NCBI RefSeq assembly: GCF_039543245.1
Contig: NZ_BAABJJ010000044.1
Span: forward strand, 62,001 to 126,000
DNA length: 64,000 bases
From: Algibacter_G agarivorans
GTDB taxonomy: Bacteria; Bacteroidota; Bacteroidia; Flavobacteriales; Flavobacteriaceae
Direction: 5' to 3'
Made by a program: the position numbers and the translations under genes. A model generated the notes under the pieces. The model saw only the letters and a program-made list of their open reading frames with translations, was not told the DNA's origin and did not search any database. Every line of letters begins with the position of its first letter. Positions within the stretch are counted from its first letter, which is position 1. Positions 1 through 9,835 of the stretch are shown in pieces.

Positions 1-1154
1 GCATTGGATAACCCATGTGAATATGCAATTCCTAATTTCCAATTAGGATTATTACTATGCACCACTGTTTCTACATCATTTAATTTACTTTCAGAAACTT
101 CATCTAAATAAAGTATAGCTTTATCAAACCACCCTTTGTTATCTAAGTGTATTTTAAAAGCTGTTAAAAAATCATCCCATCTTAAACTATAAGTATTTGA
201 ATTTAATGGAGCGTTTAAATTTATTGTTGTTCCAGTTGTTTCATCCCAGTAAGAAATTGTTTCTTCATTCCAACCAACAGGAGAAAAACAATCAATTTGT
301 TCGGTAATGCCCCAGGACATTAATGAGGTTACATACTGATCAAATACTGTAAAGTCATATTCCCATGTACCGTCTGTTTTTTTTATCCACTCTACCATAG
401 ACTCAGCACCCAATGCACCATCTTTTATATATGTGGTAATTGCTTTTTGTCCTCCATCGGCTAACAATCTATATACAGGTTCAAACAAAGCAAAATGTTC
501 ATTAGACCAAATAATTATTTGACTATCTAGATTAGACGCATTATAATGTTCTAAAATTCTGATAGGAAATTGCCATATGTCTAAATGAAAATTCCAATTG
601 GCAACAGTAGGCAATGCATAATCTACAACCGTAATATTTATTGCAAAAATAAAAGGTGAAGAACCTCCGTTTACTGTAATGGTTCCTGAATAATTTCCTG
701 GAATTGTTGAGCTGGGAACATCAATAGTTAACCATAGTTTTATGGGGTCTGAAGATGTCATTGTTGTTAATTCATCACTAGAAAGTGCGTCTGCGATTTC
801 CACAAAAGTGGGGTGCGTTGGATATTGTGAACAACTTCTAGCCTCAGGATCCCCTTTTACATACCTTCCAAAACGAAGTCGAATATTTGAAGCTGCTATT
901 TGATTTAGATCACTAGATAAGTCACTAATAGAATAACTAATACTATTAACATCTGTATCACTCCACAGAACTATTTGCTTATTGATACGTTCTCCTTTCC
1001 ATGCTACCACATCCCATACCTGTGCCGGGGTTCCTGTAAAGCTTTCATTTTTTATATACCTCTTAAATTTTGATTCAAAAGAACCGTTGATAGTTTGGCT
1101 CGTGGCACTAAAGCCTATCAAAGCAACAACTATACTTACTAAAATATTTTTCAT
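1..1154 (-). CDS. DUF4091 / GH123-like protein, 3' end cut by window edge
   Basis: The frame is open from the ATG at 1154 to the left edge, about 384 codons. The product starts with a hydrophobic signal peptide (MKNILVSIVVALIGFSATSQ), then reads TINGSFESKFKRY and VWDVVAWKGERIN, which closely match the next gene upstream (1289-3271), so the two are recent paralogues. Near residue 360 an acidic pair sits in ILYLDEVSES. This matches the Asp-Glu dyad that GH123 beta-N-acetylgalactosaminidases use for substrate-assisted catalysis, followed by a strand reading NWKLGIAYSHG as in the paralogue. The C-terminal part lies outside the window. It is the last visible gene of the minus-strand glycan locus. 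The substrate is not known; DUF4091 proteins are often annotated GH123-like, but few have been tested. Confidence 0.8.
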   Translation of the reverse strand, partial: MKNILVSIVVALIGFSATSQTINGSFESKFKRYIKNESFTGTPAQVWDVVAWKGERINKQIVLWSDTDVNSISYSISDLSSDLNQIAASNIRLRFGRYVKGDPEARSCSQYPTHPTFVEIADALSSDELTTMTSSDPIKLWLTIDVPSSTIPGNYSGTITVNGGSSPFIFAINITVVDYALPTVANWNFHLDIWQFPIRILEHYNASNLDSQIIIWSNEHFALFEPVYRLLADGGQKAITTYIKDGALGAESMVEWIKKTDGTWEYDFTVFDQYVTSLMSWGITEQIDCFSPVGWNEETISYWDETTGTTINLNAPLNSNTYSLRWDDFLTAFKIHLDNKGWFDKAILYLDEVSESKLNDVETVVHSNNPNWKLGIAYSHGLSN

Positions 1155-1288
1155 AAAATCTAGAATAACTATAAAACTAAACAACATTTCTTATTAATTA
1201 TATATTGATTCTTTCTAGTATCAGGGAAAATGATGAAAGTAGTAAGAAATGTAATTTCATTTTTTTGTTGGTTTTCTTATATTTAATA

Positions 1289-3271
1289 TTAGTCAATTTT
1301 GACTACTTCAACATAAATCTTATCTTTTGATTTTATCCTAATCAAATAAAAATCAGGCTGTAAATTTGATAGATCTATTATTCCTCCAGCGACAGGGGAA
1401 TCATATTTTTGGAGTAAAATACGCTTCCCTGAATACGTTAAAACCTCTACTTCTGTAAATACAGTTTTAATATTTAAAACAATTTGATGAAAGTCTTCAT
1501 AATATTGAATATTAAATCTTTCAGTTTCAGGTTTATCTTCTAACTCAATATTCAAATTACCTAAAGACAAATCTTTTAATAACGCTTGTCCTCTTGCGAC
1601 TAAAGTTAACGCATGTACACCACTAGAAGCAGAAAATTCAGAAACCATATTCTTTAATAAAGTTAAGCTTACACTATCTTTATTTTTTATAAACTCCTTC
1701 TCTAAAATTTCTATCTTCTCAAAATCTTGTATTCCTTCTCGTAACATTTCTGTACGAATGCCCATTACAGGCTTCATTCCTTTTCCGTTTGAAGATCTGT
1801 AAATCATTGAAAAATCTCCTGAAGTAAATCCTCCATCACGTGTGTCAAAAGGGTCGTCTTTAGTCCAATAATCATAGGCCCATCTTAGATATCCGTTAAA
1901 TCCTTCGCGCGCAGCATGCCAGGGCATCCAAGTCATCTCTGCAACATTGTTTTGAGGGGTTGTATAATTATTAGGAATTGTTTCTGTACAACTGGTATAA
2001 AAGGTATTGATTTTGTCTTTTCTACCGGTAGTATTTGCTACTCCTAAAATCCCTGAAGCATCGTATAAAAGATTCATACTATTTTGGCTTTGGACGTGAC
2101 CGTAAGCTAGAGCTAATTTCCAATCGGAATCAAGATTCTGTATAAAATTAACGACTTCATCCATTTCCTCTTGTCTTAATTCATCAAGATAAAGTGCTGT
2201 TTTTTCAAACCATCCTTTTTGAATAAGGTGCTGTTTAAATGCTTTTAAAAATACAGACCAAACAGCATTGTATTCTTCACTCCACTTCTCCAATTCTAAA
2301 TATTGTACTGCATTGCTATTTTTACTAAAATAAGGGAGTTTATTATTTTTACTTCCCAAAATTGAATGACAACTAATTTGTTTAGTAATCCCTAATTTTT
2401 CCATTAGTGATACATAAACATCAAAAGAATCGAAATTAAAACTCCATTTTCCGTTGGAATCTTTTATCCATTTTACCAAGGGAGGTTTACCATCATTTAA
2501 CTGGGTGAAAATTACTTTTTGCCCCATATTAGAAAGAGGTTTGTAAAACCTAGCTAATAAGTTGAAGTGTTCGTCTGACCAAGGTTTTATTTTCTGCGTT
2601 TCTGAAATATTATAAAATTTCAATACTTGCAAAGGCCACTGCCATATATCAAGATGAAATTCCCAGTCTTTTACTTTTGGCAAAATCTTATCTAGTACTT
2701 GAATTTCAATTTTAAAGGTCTTTACTTCTTTTTTGTTTTCGGTAACTACAATTGTTCCTTTATAAATTCCTGAAATCAAATTTCTTGGTAATTCAATGGT
2801 TAACCATAATTTAAGTAAATCTTCTGGGTTTAATTCTGTTTGTGTTTTTTCTAACAAAGCATCAGCCACTTCTGTATAAGGCCTTTCTTCTTCAAAGCTT
2901 TCTCCTTCAACAACTGTTGTACAACTTCTAGGCGCTAAATCGCCTTTTACATAACTTGGAAATCGAAGGGATATGTTTGCTTTGTCTAAGACAATATTTT
3001 TATTTTTATCATTCTTAAACGCTTCTATTTTATATTCTAAATTTTTATGTTTTGAATTACTCCATATTACCATTTGGGTATTTATCCGTTCACCTTTCCA
3101 AGCCACCGTGCTCCAAACTTGAGTTAGTGTTCCTGAAAAATTTTCTCCTTTTTGATAACGTTTGAATTTTGACTCAATAGAGCCATTAATTACTTGAGAA
3201 CCAACAGTAAAAGTAATCAGTAGACTTATCAATAATAATTTAAATGAACATTTGGAATAAACTAATTTCAT
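1289..3271 (-). CDS. DUF4091 / GH123-like glycoside hydrolase with T9SS tail
   Basis: A 660-residue secreted protein. An N-terminal hydrophobic segment (residues 10-27) is followed by a beta-rich N-terminal domain (VWSTVAWKGERIN, residues about 50-65) and a TIM-barrel-like middle with WEFHLDIWQWPLQVLKFY near residue 205. The likely catalytic dyad is Asp-Glu in TALYLDELRQEEM near residue 368, in the place expected for GH123 enzymes. The last 75 residues (VEVLTYSGKRILLQKY, then FYLIRIKSKDKIYVEVVKI) have the beta-sandwich pattern of a type IX secretion sorting domain, so export to the surface or medium is likely. It lies 5 bp downstream of a sulfatase gene and is probably in the same transcript. 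Together with the sulfatases this suggests cleavage of a sulfated amino-sugar or related glycan, but the substrate is inferred. Confidence 0.8.
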   Translation of the reverse strand: MKLVYSKCSFKLLLISLLITFTVGSQVINGSIESKFKRYQKGENFSGTLTQVWSTVAWKGERINTQMVIWSNSKHKNLEYKIEAFKNDKNKNIVLDKANISLRFPSYVKGDLAPRSCTTVVEGESFEEERPYTEVADALLEKTQTELNPEDLLKLWLTIELPRNLISGIYKGTIVVTENKKEVKTFKIEIQVLDKILPKVKDWEFHLDIWQWPLQVLKFYNISETQKIKPWSDEHFNLLARFYKPLSNMGQKVIFTQLNDGKPPLVKWIKDSNGKWSFNFDSFDVYVSLMEKLGITKQISCHSILGSKNNKLPYFSKNSNAVQYLELEKWSEEYNAVWSVFLKAFKQHLIQKGWFEKTALYLDELRQEEMDEVVNFIQNLDSDWKLALAYGHVQSQNSMNLLYDASGILGVANTTGRKDKINTFYTSCTETIPNNYTTPQNNVAEMTWMPWHAAREGFNGYLRWAYDYWTKDDPFDTRDGGFTSGDFSMIYRSSNGKGMKPVMGIRTEMLREGIQDFEKIEILEKEFIKNKDSVSLTLLKNMVSEFSASSGVHALTLVARGQALLKDLSLGNLNIELEDKPETERFNIQYYEDFHQIVLNIKTVFTEVEVLTYSGKRILLQKYDSPVAGGIIDLSNLQPDFYLIRIKSKDKIYVEVVKID

Positions 3272-3276
3272 TTTTT

Positions 3277-4752
3277 TTATTTTAATTGTTTTTTATTTAT
3301 AATTTTATATTTCCATTTTAAAAATTCATTTTCCAATTCATCATGAATAGTATTATTGGCGCTTTTTAAATTTTGAGTTTCTGAAACATCTTCTTTTAAA
3401 TTATATAAGAAATCGCCAATTTCTAAATTTACCATTTCATCTTTAGCATGTTGATTATTAAATGCTTTTCTTAATTTCCAATCTCCTTTTCTAACAGCAA
3501 TTTCATGTCCTGTGTCCCAAAATAAAATTTCATGTTCAAGGTTTATGTCATTCCCAATTAAAATTGGACTGATATCAATTCCATCAATATGCGAAGGTAT
3601 TTCGATTTCTGTTTCTTTACAGATTAAAGGTAAAATATCCATTGCACTTACAAGATTATCGAAAACTTTATCTTTAGGATATTTTGTTGGATATGAAGCT
3701 AATAACTGAACTTTGATTCCTCCTTCATATAACAAATATTTTGAACCTCTTAAAGGCTTATTATTCGCGTAAATTGGTGTAGACCCTCCATTGTCACTTA
3801 TAAATATAATAAGTGTATTTTCTCTAAGCTCATTACTTTCCAGGAAATCTAATAGTTTACCAATTTCATCATCCATAAGATGCACTTGACCTAAATAATG
3901 AGCTCGTCCTTCATCATTATTTGGATACCTGCCTTTAACATACCAATTATAATACGTCTCTTTCTCTGGACTCCAATCACTCCTCCCATTTAAATTGTTT
4001 TCTATTAAATAATCTTCAGGCAATTGATGTGTGAAATTATGAGCTGCATTAAAAGCAATTTGCAAGAAAAATTTATCATCTCTATTTTTTTTAATAAACA
4101 ACCTCGACTCTTCACCAATTAATTCTGTTAAATGGCCTTCAAAATCAACTTTTTTATTATTTACCCAAAGTGCACCTTGCTCAAGCGACTGACCTGATCT
4201 ATTATGTTTATTTTTCACTTTCTGGAAACTAGCTTCAAATTCTTCTTTATGATTCAAATAATGCTTACGAGCTGAAGTATGCCCAAAGAAATAATCAAAA
4301 CCATGATTAAGAGGAAAACTTCTATTAGTAGTATCTTTATCAAAATCACCATAATGTGTCTTTCCTATATACCCAGTATTATAACCTTTCTTTTTTAACA
4401 ACTCTGGAATTGTTACAAACTTTCTATCATGTAACCCTTTTGATGAATACCAATAGGACCCTAATCGCTGTGGATAACAACCTGTAATAATACTAGCTCT
4501 TGATTGATTACATATCGGCGAATTCACATAAGCTTCTGTTAATCTGACTCCACTATTAGCAATCCTATCTATATTTGGTGTTTTAACATCATCAACACTA
4601 TTTGCAACACTTAAATCAGCATACCCCAAATCATCTGCAATAATTAATATTACATTTGGTAATTGGCCTTTTTCATTTATCTTTTTAGAACAAGAAAAAA
4701 ACAAGAGAAACATGAAAGTTAGTACAATATATATTAATGTTTTAGTATCCAT
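3277..4752 (-). CDS. S1-family sulfatase lipoprotein (CNQSR active site)
   Basis: A 491-residue arylsulfatase-fold protein. The signal peptide ends in a lipobox (LLFFSC, Cys about residue 21), so it is likely anchored to an outer or inner membrane leaflet. The metal site is visible in VILIIADDLGYADLS (residues about 34-48). The formylglycine signature reads C-N-Q-S-R-A-S-I-I-T-G near residue 82, with Gln instead of the usual Pro at the third position. FISDNGGSTP near residue 318 is the second metal-binding segment. Length is normal for the family. It sits between another sulfatase and a DUF4091 gene with spacings of 13 and 5 bp, so the three are probably co-transcribed. It should hydrolyse sulfate esters from a polysaccharide; the exact sulfate position cannot be read from sequence. 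Confidence 0.9.
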   Translation of the reverse strand: MDTKTLIYIVLTFMFLLFFSCSKKINEKGQLPNVILIIADDLGYADLSVANSVDDVKTPNIDRIANSGVRLTEAYVNSPICNQSRASIITGCYPQRLGSYWYSSKGLHDRKFVTIPELLKKKGYNTGYIGKTHYGDFDKDTTNRSFPLNHGFDYFFGHTSARKHYLNHKEEFEASFQKVKNKHNRSGQSLEQGALWVNNKKVDFEGHLTELIGEESRLFIKKNRDDKFFLQIAFNAAHNFTHQLPEDYLIENNLNGRSDWSPEKETYYNWYVKGRYPNNDEGRAHYLGQVHLMDDEIGKLLDFLESNELRENTLIIFISDNGGSTPIYANNKPLRGSKYLLYEGGIKVQLLASYPTKYPKDKVFDNLVSAMDILPLICKETEIEIPSHIDGIDISPILIGNDINLEHEILFWDTGHEIAVRKGDWKLRKAFNNQHAKDEMVNLEIGDFLYNLKEDVSETQNLKSANNTIHDELENEFLKWKYKIINKKQLK

Positions 4753-4765
4753 AAAAACTTAATGA

Positions 4766-6310
4766 TTAATTATCTCCTAATTGCTTGAATATAAATTTTT
4801 TATTTTTTGAAGGTTTATGCTCCTGTTTCATGATATTTCTAATTTTCAGAACAACATTTGGATATTGATTTGAAACGTCATTTTCTTCTTTTATATCCAT
4901 TTCTAAATTGTACAATTCTATATGCATATTGCCATCAAAAATATTTTGTCTTATCCCTTTCCATTTACCCATTCTTACTGCTTGTTGTCCATTGTAACTT
5001 GAAAATTCCCAATAAAGAAATTCATGTTCCTTTTGTTTCTCACTTAATAATTCTGATTTAAAGCTTATTCCATCTATACCTTTTGGGTTATCAATCCCAA
5101 CAATATCGCATATAGTAGGCAACACATCATAAAAAACAGAAATATGTTCGCTTTTAGTTTTTGATTGAATATGATTTGGCCAACTTGCAATCATTGGTAC
5201 TCTAATACCTCCTTCATAGAGATATCCTTTTGTCCTACCATATTCACTTTTAAAAGGTTTGGCACTATTGAAAAACTCAGGATCTACCCCTCCGTTGTAT
5301 GTAGGCCCGTTGTCACTAGAAAAAATAATAAGTGTATTCTCATAGAGCCCTAGATCTTTTAATTTTAAAATCAAATCTCCTAATTGCTCATCTAAATAAC
5401 TAATCATTGCTGCATAGGTCGCTCTTGGATGTTGATTTGGAAAATAACCCCTATCTCCAATATAAGGTACTTCTTCTCCAAATATTTTTTTATATTTTTC
5501 GACATATTCGATTGGAGCTTGCAAAGGAACATGCGGTAAAGGCGAAGTGTAATACATAAAAAAAGGATGACTCTTATTCTCTTCAAGAAACTTCAAAGCT
5601 TTTTGATGTATCATTTCTGGAGCATATTCATTTTGTTGATATTTTTTATAACTTTTTGAATCATTAGGATTAGCTAAAGAGTCTAATTTAGTTCCCCAAG
5701 CGAGCACGTCATTAGCTAAAAAAACTTTCTTTTCATTTTCCCAAAGGTGTAATGGGTACAAATTATGTGCTTGTCTTTGACAATTGTATCCATAAAAATA
5801 ATTGAAACCTTGCTTTGTAGGAACGCCTTCAGTTTCAGGAGCTCCTAACCCCCATTTTCCAAAAATACTTGTTTTATATCCTTGTTTCTGTAAAAGGTTT
5901 CCAATTGTAACCGTTTCCTTTGGTAAAGGTCTCTGCCCTTCTAATTTTATATTATCAGCAACTTTTTTATAATTCCAAACGTCTCCTCGTTCGCTCCACT
6001 CATCATTACCTCTAATTGGTGTATGTCCCATATGCTGGCCTGTCAACAAAACTGAACGGGCTGGTGCGCAAACAGGTGCTCCCGAATAATGATTTGTAAA
6101 TAGCATTCCATTCCTTGCTAATTCATCAATATTTGGTGTCTGAATTTTTTCTTGTCCATAAATCCCAACGTCTCCATAACCCAAATCGTCTGCTAAAAAA
6201 TAGATGATGTTTGGTAATTGATCTTTATCGCCATTCTTATTCGAACAAGACAAAAGCAAAAAAAAACCAAAAAACACTACTAAAAACCCCGATATTTTAT
6301 CTTCATTCAT
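4766..6310 (-). CDS. S1-family sulfatase lipoprotein (CAPAR active site)
   Basis: A 514-residue sulfatase. I chose the ATG at 6310 because it directly precedes the signal peptide (MNEDKISGFLVVFFGFFLLLSC) with a clear lipobox; an in-frame GTG at 6343 would add 11 polar residues. Metal ligands are in IIYFLADDLGYGDVG. The formylglycine signature is C-A-P-A-R-S-V-L-L-T-G near residue 80, and a second metal segment is IIFSSDNGPTYN near residue 330. The fold and length are those of S1 sulfatases acting on algal or host-type sulfated glycans. It lies 13 bp upstream of the second sulfatase and downstream of a strong hairpin at 6389-6413, so it probably starts a new transcript with the genes that follow. 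Confidence 0.9.
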   Translation of the reverse strand: MNEDKISGFLVVFFGFFLLLSCSNKNGDKDQLPNIIYFLADDLGYGDVGIYGQEKIQTPNIDELARNGMLFTNHYSGAPVCAPARSVLLTGQHMGHTPIRGNDEWSERGDVWNYKKVADNIKLEGQRPLPKETVTIGNLLQKQGYKTSIFGKWGLGAPETEGVPTKQGFNYFYGYNCQRQAHNLYPLHLWENEKKVFLANDVLAWGTKLDSLANPNDSKSYKKYQQNEYAPEMIHQKALKFLEENKSHPFFMYYTSPLPHVPLQAPIEYVEKYKKIFGEEVPYIGDRGYFPNQHPRATYAAMISYLDEQLGDLILKLKDLGLYENTLIIFSSDNGPTYNGGVDPEFFNSAKPFKSEYGRTKGYLYEGGIRVPMIASWPNHIQSKTKSEHISVFYDVLPTICDIVGIDNPKGIDGISFKSELLSEKQKEHEFLYWEFSSYNGQQAVRMGKWKGIRQNIFDGNMHIELYNLEMDIKEENDVSNQYPNVVLKIRNIMKQEHKPSKNKKFIFKQLGDN

Positions 6311-6388
6311 ATCTAAATTGTATTGAAACCCCAAATTATTCACATCTAAATGAGCTTTTACTCATTTCTGAAAATTAATATAAATAGA

Positions 6389-6413
6389 AGAATCCCATAA
6401 AATATGGGATTCT
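6389..6413 (-). terminator. Hairpin terminator after the GEVED protein gene
   Basis: A perfect 11-bp stem (6389-6399 with 6403-6413, AGAATCCCATA arm) encloses a 3-base loop and runs into a T-rich stretch on the minus strand. It lies 37 bp beyond the stop codon of the gene ending at 6450 and separates it from the sulfatase group. Confidence 0.8.
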
Positions 6414-6449
6414 CTTATCTTATAAATTAGTTATTCTTGAGAACCCCAA

Positions 6450-7763
6450 TTATTTAACAATCTTCTTAGTTAAAGAACCGCTTTCTGTATTAACATTTAA
6501 TAAATAAACCCCTCTAAATAGAGCTGATACATCTATACTTTCAGATTTATTAAAAGATTTATAGTTAACTTGTTTAATCAACTTACCTGTTATACTATAT
6601 AATTTAACATTTACATTTTCATTTTGCACATTCATTCTTAAATTTAATGAATTTCCTCTTAAAGGATTTGGATAAGCTGAAAATTGTAAATTTTGAGATA
6701 AATCATCAACACCCAAAGAAGCTTCTATTTGAACATTAAAATCTTTCCAAGAAGCACTTCCAAATACTCCACATGGTGATAACGGTATACCGGGCCCATC
6801 AGGATCTGCCCCACTAGTATCGTCATTATAAGCCCATGCATCTCCACTCAAAATACGCATTTTTGCAGGCCCAACTATCGCACCACTAGGTACCGCTACA
6901 TCCATATCGTAAGTTTCTCCTGGATCTCCTGAATAAAACTTTTCTGCACTAAATGCTGGTAATCTTTCTCCTGCATCATCGAAATCATCATCTCCATTAA
7001 AATCTATATAAGCTATAGAACGTGACCATCCATTTCCATTAGTAATCGCTAAATTAAAGGTGGCCCCTGCTGAAATTGTTACAGTTTCTGTACTTGACAA
7101 ATAATTATCCGTTCCATTAACACCTGCGTAATCAATATTAGTTGAGCCTCCTGTTGTAACTACCGCTGCAACATTATAACCTCCAGCTCCTGTTACGGTA
7201 CAAGAAGGATCAGTAATTACAATATTGAAATCTTTCCATGAAGCACTTCCGAATACTCCACATGGCGACAACGGTATACCAGGCCCATCAGGATCTACCC
7301 CACTAGTATCATCATTATAAGCCCATGCATCTCCACTTAAAACACGTAATTTAGTTGAGCCGAGAGAGGCTACTCCAGGTATAGTTACATCCATATTGTA
7401 AGTTTCTCCTGGATCACCTGAATAAAATTTTTCTGCACTAAATGCTGGTAATCTTTCTCCTGCATCATCAAAATCATCATCCCCATTAAAGTCTATATAA
7501 GCTATAGAACGTGACCATCCATTTTCGTTAGTAATCGCTATGTTAATGGTTTCACCTGCTGAAACAGTAACAGTTTCTGCACTTGATAAATAATTATCAG
7601 TTCCGTTTGCTCCCGCGTAATCAATATTAGTTGTCCCTCCTGTTGTAACTACAGCTGCAACATTATAACCTCCAGCTCCTGTTGCAACACAGTGTTGTGC
7701 ATTCGCATTAAAATTGAAAGTTAAAACAGCAAACATTAATACTTTAAATGTAATTTTCTTCAT
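6450..7763 (-). CDS. Secreted double-GEVED-domain protein with T9SS sorting domain
   Basis: A 437-residue protein with a signal peptide ending at NANAQ (residue about 22). It has two nearly identical units of about 160 residues (about 24-184 and 187-345). Each contains GYNVAAVVTTGG, the GEVED-type core SIAYIDFNGDDDFDDAGERL, and a shared ending SPCGVFGSASWKDFN. GEVED modules are found in large secreted Bacteroidota proteins and are thought to bind calcium or glycans; no catalytic residues are visible. The last 80 residues (SAYPNPLRGNSLNL, then GVYLLNVNTESGSLTKKIVK) form a classical type A T9SS sorting domain. It stands alone between the DUF4091 gene upstream and a terminator downstream. A role as a secreted glycan-binding or matrix protein is an inference. 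Confidence 0.8.
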   Translation of the reverse strand: MKKITFKVLMFAVLTFNFNANAQHCVATGAGGYNVAAVVTTGGTTNIDYAGANGTDNYLSSAETVTVSAGETINIAITNENGWSRSIAYIDFNGDDDFDDAGERLPAFSAEKFYSGDPGETYNMDVTIPGVASLGSTKLRVLSGDAWAYNDDTSGVDPDGPGIPLSPCGVFGSASWKDFNIVITDPSCTVTGAGGYNVAAVVTTGGSTNIDYAGVNGTDNYLSSTETVTISAGATFNLAITNGNGWSRSIAYIDFNGDDDFDDAGERLPAFSAEKFYSGDPGETYDMDVAVPSGAIVGPAKMRILSGDAWAYNDDTSGADPDGPGIPLSPCGVFGSASWKDFNVQIEASLGVDDLSQNLQFSAYPNPLRGNSLNLRMNVQNENVNVKLYSITGKLIKQVNYKSFNKSESIDVSALFRGVYLLNVNTESGSLTKKIVK

Positions 7764-7897
7764 GATTAATTAATTTTTAAGTTGTTATATACCAAAACTA
7801 ATTAATCATGAAGACTATATAGTTGGGTATTATCTCAATAATAGTGGGGTAAATTCGTTTATTAAAACTAAAAATGTAATTCTAACGATTTAGAGTA

Positions 7898-9835
7898 TTA
7901 TTTTATGGAATCCAAAATGCTTTGTTTGTTAAGAATGAGATTTCTAGCTTGAACCATATCTTCTGCTCTCTTAAATCTACCATCCTGATTTCTAGTTGCT
8001 AACTCAATGGCCTTTTGAAGAGTTTCTTCTGAAACATTTCCAGTCTCTTTAACTATTCTAAAAAGCTCGTAATCTTCTATACCTTCTTTTAATAATTCCC
8101 AACGAATTGAAGACATAGGTCCTTCTTTACCTGGATAAATCTGATAGTCATCCCCTTGTGAATGTATAAAGACTGGTTTTTTAAAGGGATCCTCCGTCCA
8201 GTTATTGAATGCCCACCGGAGATAACCGTCAGTTTTATATTTTAAGGCTAACCAAGGTATTAGTTGTCCTTCTATCGCTGGAGAATAAGTTAACGTATTT
8301 GGATGAGCAGGTTCAGCACATAAATAAAAAGTAGTATTCTTACCGCTATTTTCCCTTTCCTCAATTGTCGATAAAACTGGTACTGCTGCATTACCCTCTA
8401 ATGGTTGTCCTGGAAAAAACATATAAGAAATTGAAAAATTATCAGACTTTTCTCCTACCTCTGGATGTCCTGAAATAACCGTTTTTTTCAAAAATTCGGG
8501 TAATGAATTCTCAATAATTTCACGAATTATCTTCATTTGATCTTCTGGCTTTTCATCAAATGCTAAATACGTTCTATCAAATATTTTCTTTTCTTTTAAA
8601 TGTTTACTAAAATTCTTTAAGAATGCTGACCAAACCTCTTCATATAATTTATCGCTGATGTTAACTATTAAAACCTTGTTAGTTTGGTCAGACTCATCAA
8701 AATAGTGTAATTTTTGTCCTGTATGGAAAGGCGTCATAGAAAATGCATTAATTTGCCCATTAATCCCAGCCTTTGATGCTAACGCAACATACTTATCAAA
8801 AACTGAAAAATCAAACTCCCATTCATTGTTGCTATTTTTTGACCAGTTTATCATACTTCTATAACCATAAGTTATTTGAGATCTAGAATTTCCTCCCACC
8901 CAAGGTTTATGCCAAGGTTCATGTGTAATAGTTGTTGTAATATTTTTTCCTCCCCTAGAAGCATACTCTTTTAAATATTTTTCTATCATAGCCCAATGCT
9001 CTTTAGACCAATGTTCTAATTTGTAATATTCTGCAATAGCGCTAGGGTTAACCCACATATCTAAGTGAAATTTATAGTCTATTGAATCAGGAATTTGTTG
9101 ATTAAGAACCGTTAATTTTAAAGGGTACGAAAACTTACCAAATTCATCAGTAGTTAAATTAATTAATCCCTCGTAAATGCCAGGTTTTGTATCTTTCGGA
9201 ACTTTTATAGTAATCCAAATTGGTTGTGCCCGATATTCAGGAATATCAACTTGAGCAAGTTCAATTAAAGGATCTCCTACTATATTTGGAGTCATATTAC
9301 CCGATGTGCCTTCCCCTATAATTCCTTCTAATTTTGGAGACCAAACATATTCACTTCTTGATTTTACAACAGGTAAATACTTAACATACCTAACCTGAAT
9401 ATTCTCTTTTCCAAATAACTTTCCATCCTCGCTTAATAGATTATCTATTTTTAAATATGTACCATGAATACTTTGCTTAGCCCCTAAAGCAATTTGCACA
9501 GAAACTTGTTCATTTAAAACCGCTGTCAACTCTAACTTTTTTCCATTGGAAATTGGATTAATTACAAAATCATTTAGAGCTTTATTATCTTTTATTTCTT
9601 TATCTGAATATTTCCTTGGGAAACGAGGAACCCTAATTAAGGAAGATGTCTCAAAATTATTAGTTGGAATCCAGACATTCAAACCTTCCATAGGAAAAGC
9701 TTCATCAACATTCATTTTCAACCATTCAGGGATTTCTGGTATATCATCTAATATACACCCAACTTTTTTACTTAAACATGAAGTAAACGCAAATAGCAAG
9801 AATAAAAAACAAACTCTTTTCAATTTAATTATCAT
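7898..9835 (-). CDS. DUF4091 / GH123-like lipoprotein
   Basis: A 645-residue protein with a lipoprotein signal peptide (FLLFAFTSC, Cys about 20). An N-terminal beta-domain is followed by a barrel with YKFHLDMWVNPSAIAEYY near residue 255. An acidic pair in RTYLAFDEKPEDQM near residue 423 takes the place of the GH123 Asp-Glu dyad. EGLINLTTDEFGKFSYPL matches the domain linker of the other two DUF4091 proteins in this window. Unlike the 660-aa paralogue it has no T9SS tail and is therefore membrane-anchored. The nearest upstream gene is about 395 bp away, so it probably has its own promoter. It is the third, more diverged DUF4091 copy; substrate unknown. Confidence 0.78.
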   Translation of the reverse strand: MIIKLKRVCFLFLLFAFTSCLSKKVGCILDDIPEIPEWLKMNVDEAFPMEGLNVWIPTNNFETSSLIRVPRFPRKYSDKEIKDNKALNDFVINPISNGKKLELTAVLNEQVSVQIALGAKQSIHGTYLKIDNLLSEDGKLFGKENIQVRYVKYLPVVKSRSEYVWSPKLEGIIGEGTSGNMTPNIVGDPLIELAQVDIPEYRAQPIWITIKVPKDTKPGIYEGLINLTTDEFGKFSYPLKLTVLNQQIPDSIDYKFHLDMWVNPSAIAEYYKLEHWSKEHWAMIEKYLKEYASRGGKNITTTITHEPWHKPWVGGNSRSQITYGYRSMINWSKNSNNEWEFDFSVFDKYVALASKAGINGQINAFSMTPFHTGQKLHYFDESDQTNKVLIVNISDKLYEEVWSAFLKNFSKHLKEKKIFDRTYLAFDEKPEDQMKIIREIIENSLPEFLKKTVISGHPEVGEKSDNFSISYMFFPGQPLEGNAAVPVLSTIEERENSGKNTTFYLCAEPAHPNTLTYSPAIEGQLIPWLALKYKTDGYLRWAFNNWTEDPFKKPVFIHSQGDDYQIYPGKEGPMSSIRWELLKEGIEDYELFRIVKETGNVSEETLQKAIELATRNQDGRFKRAEDMVQARNLILNKQSILDSIK

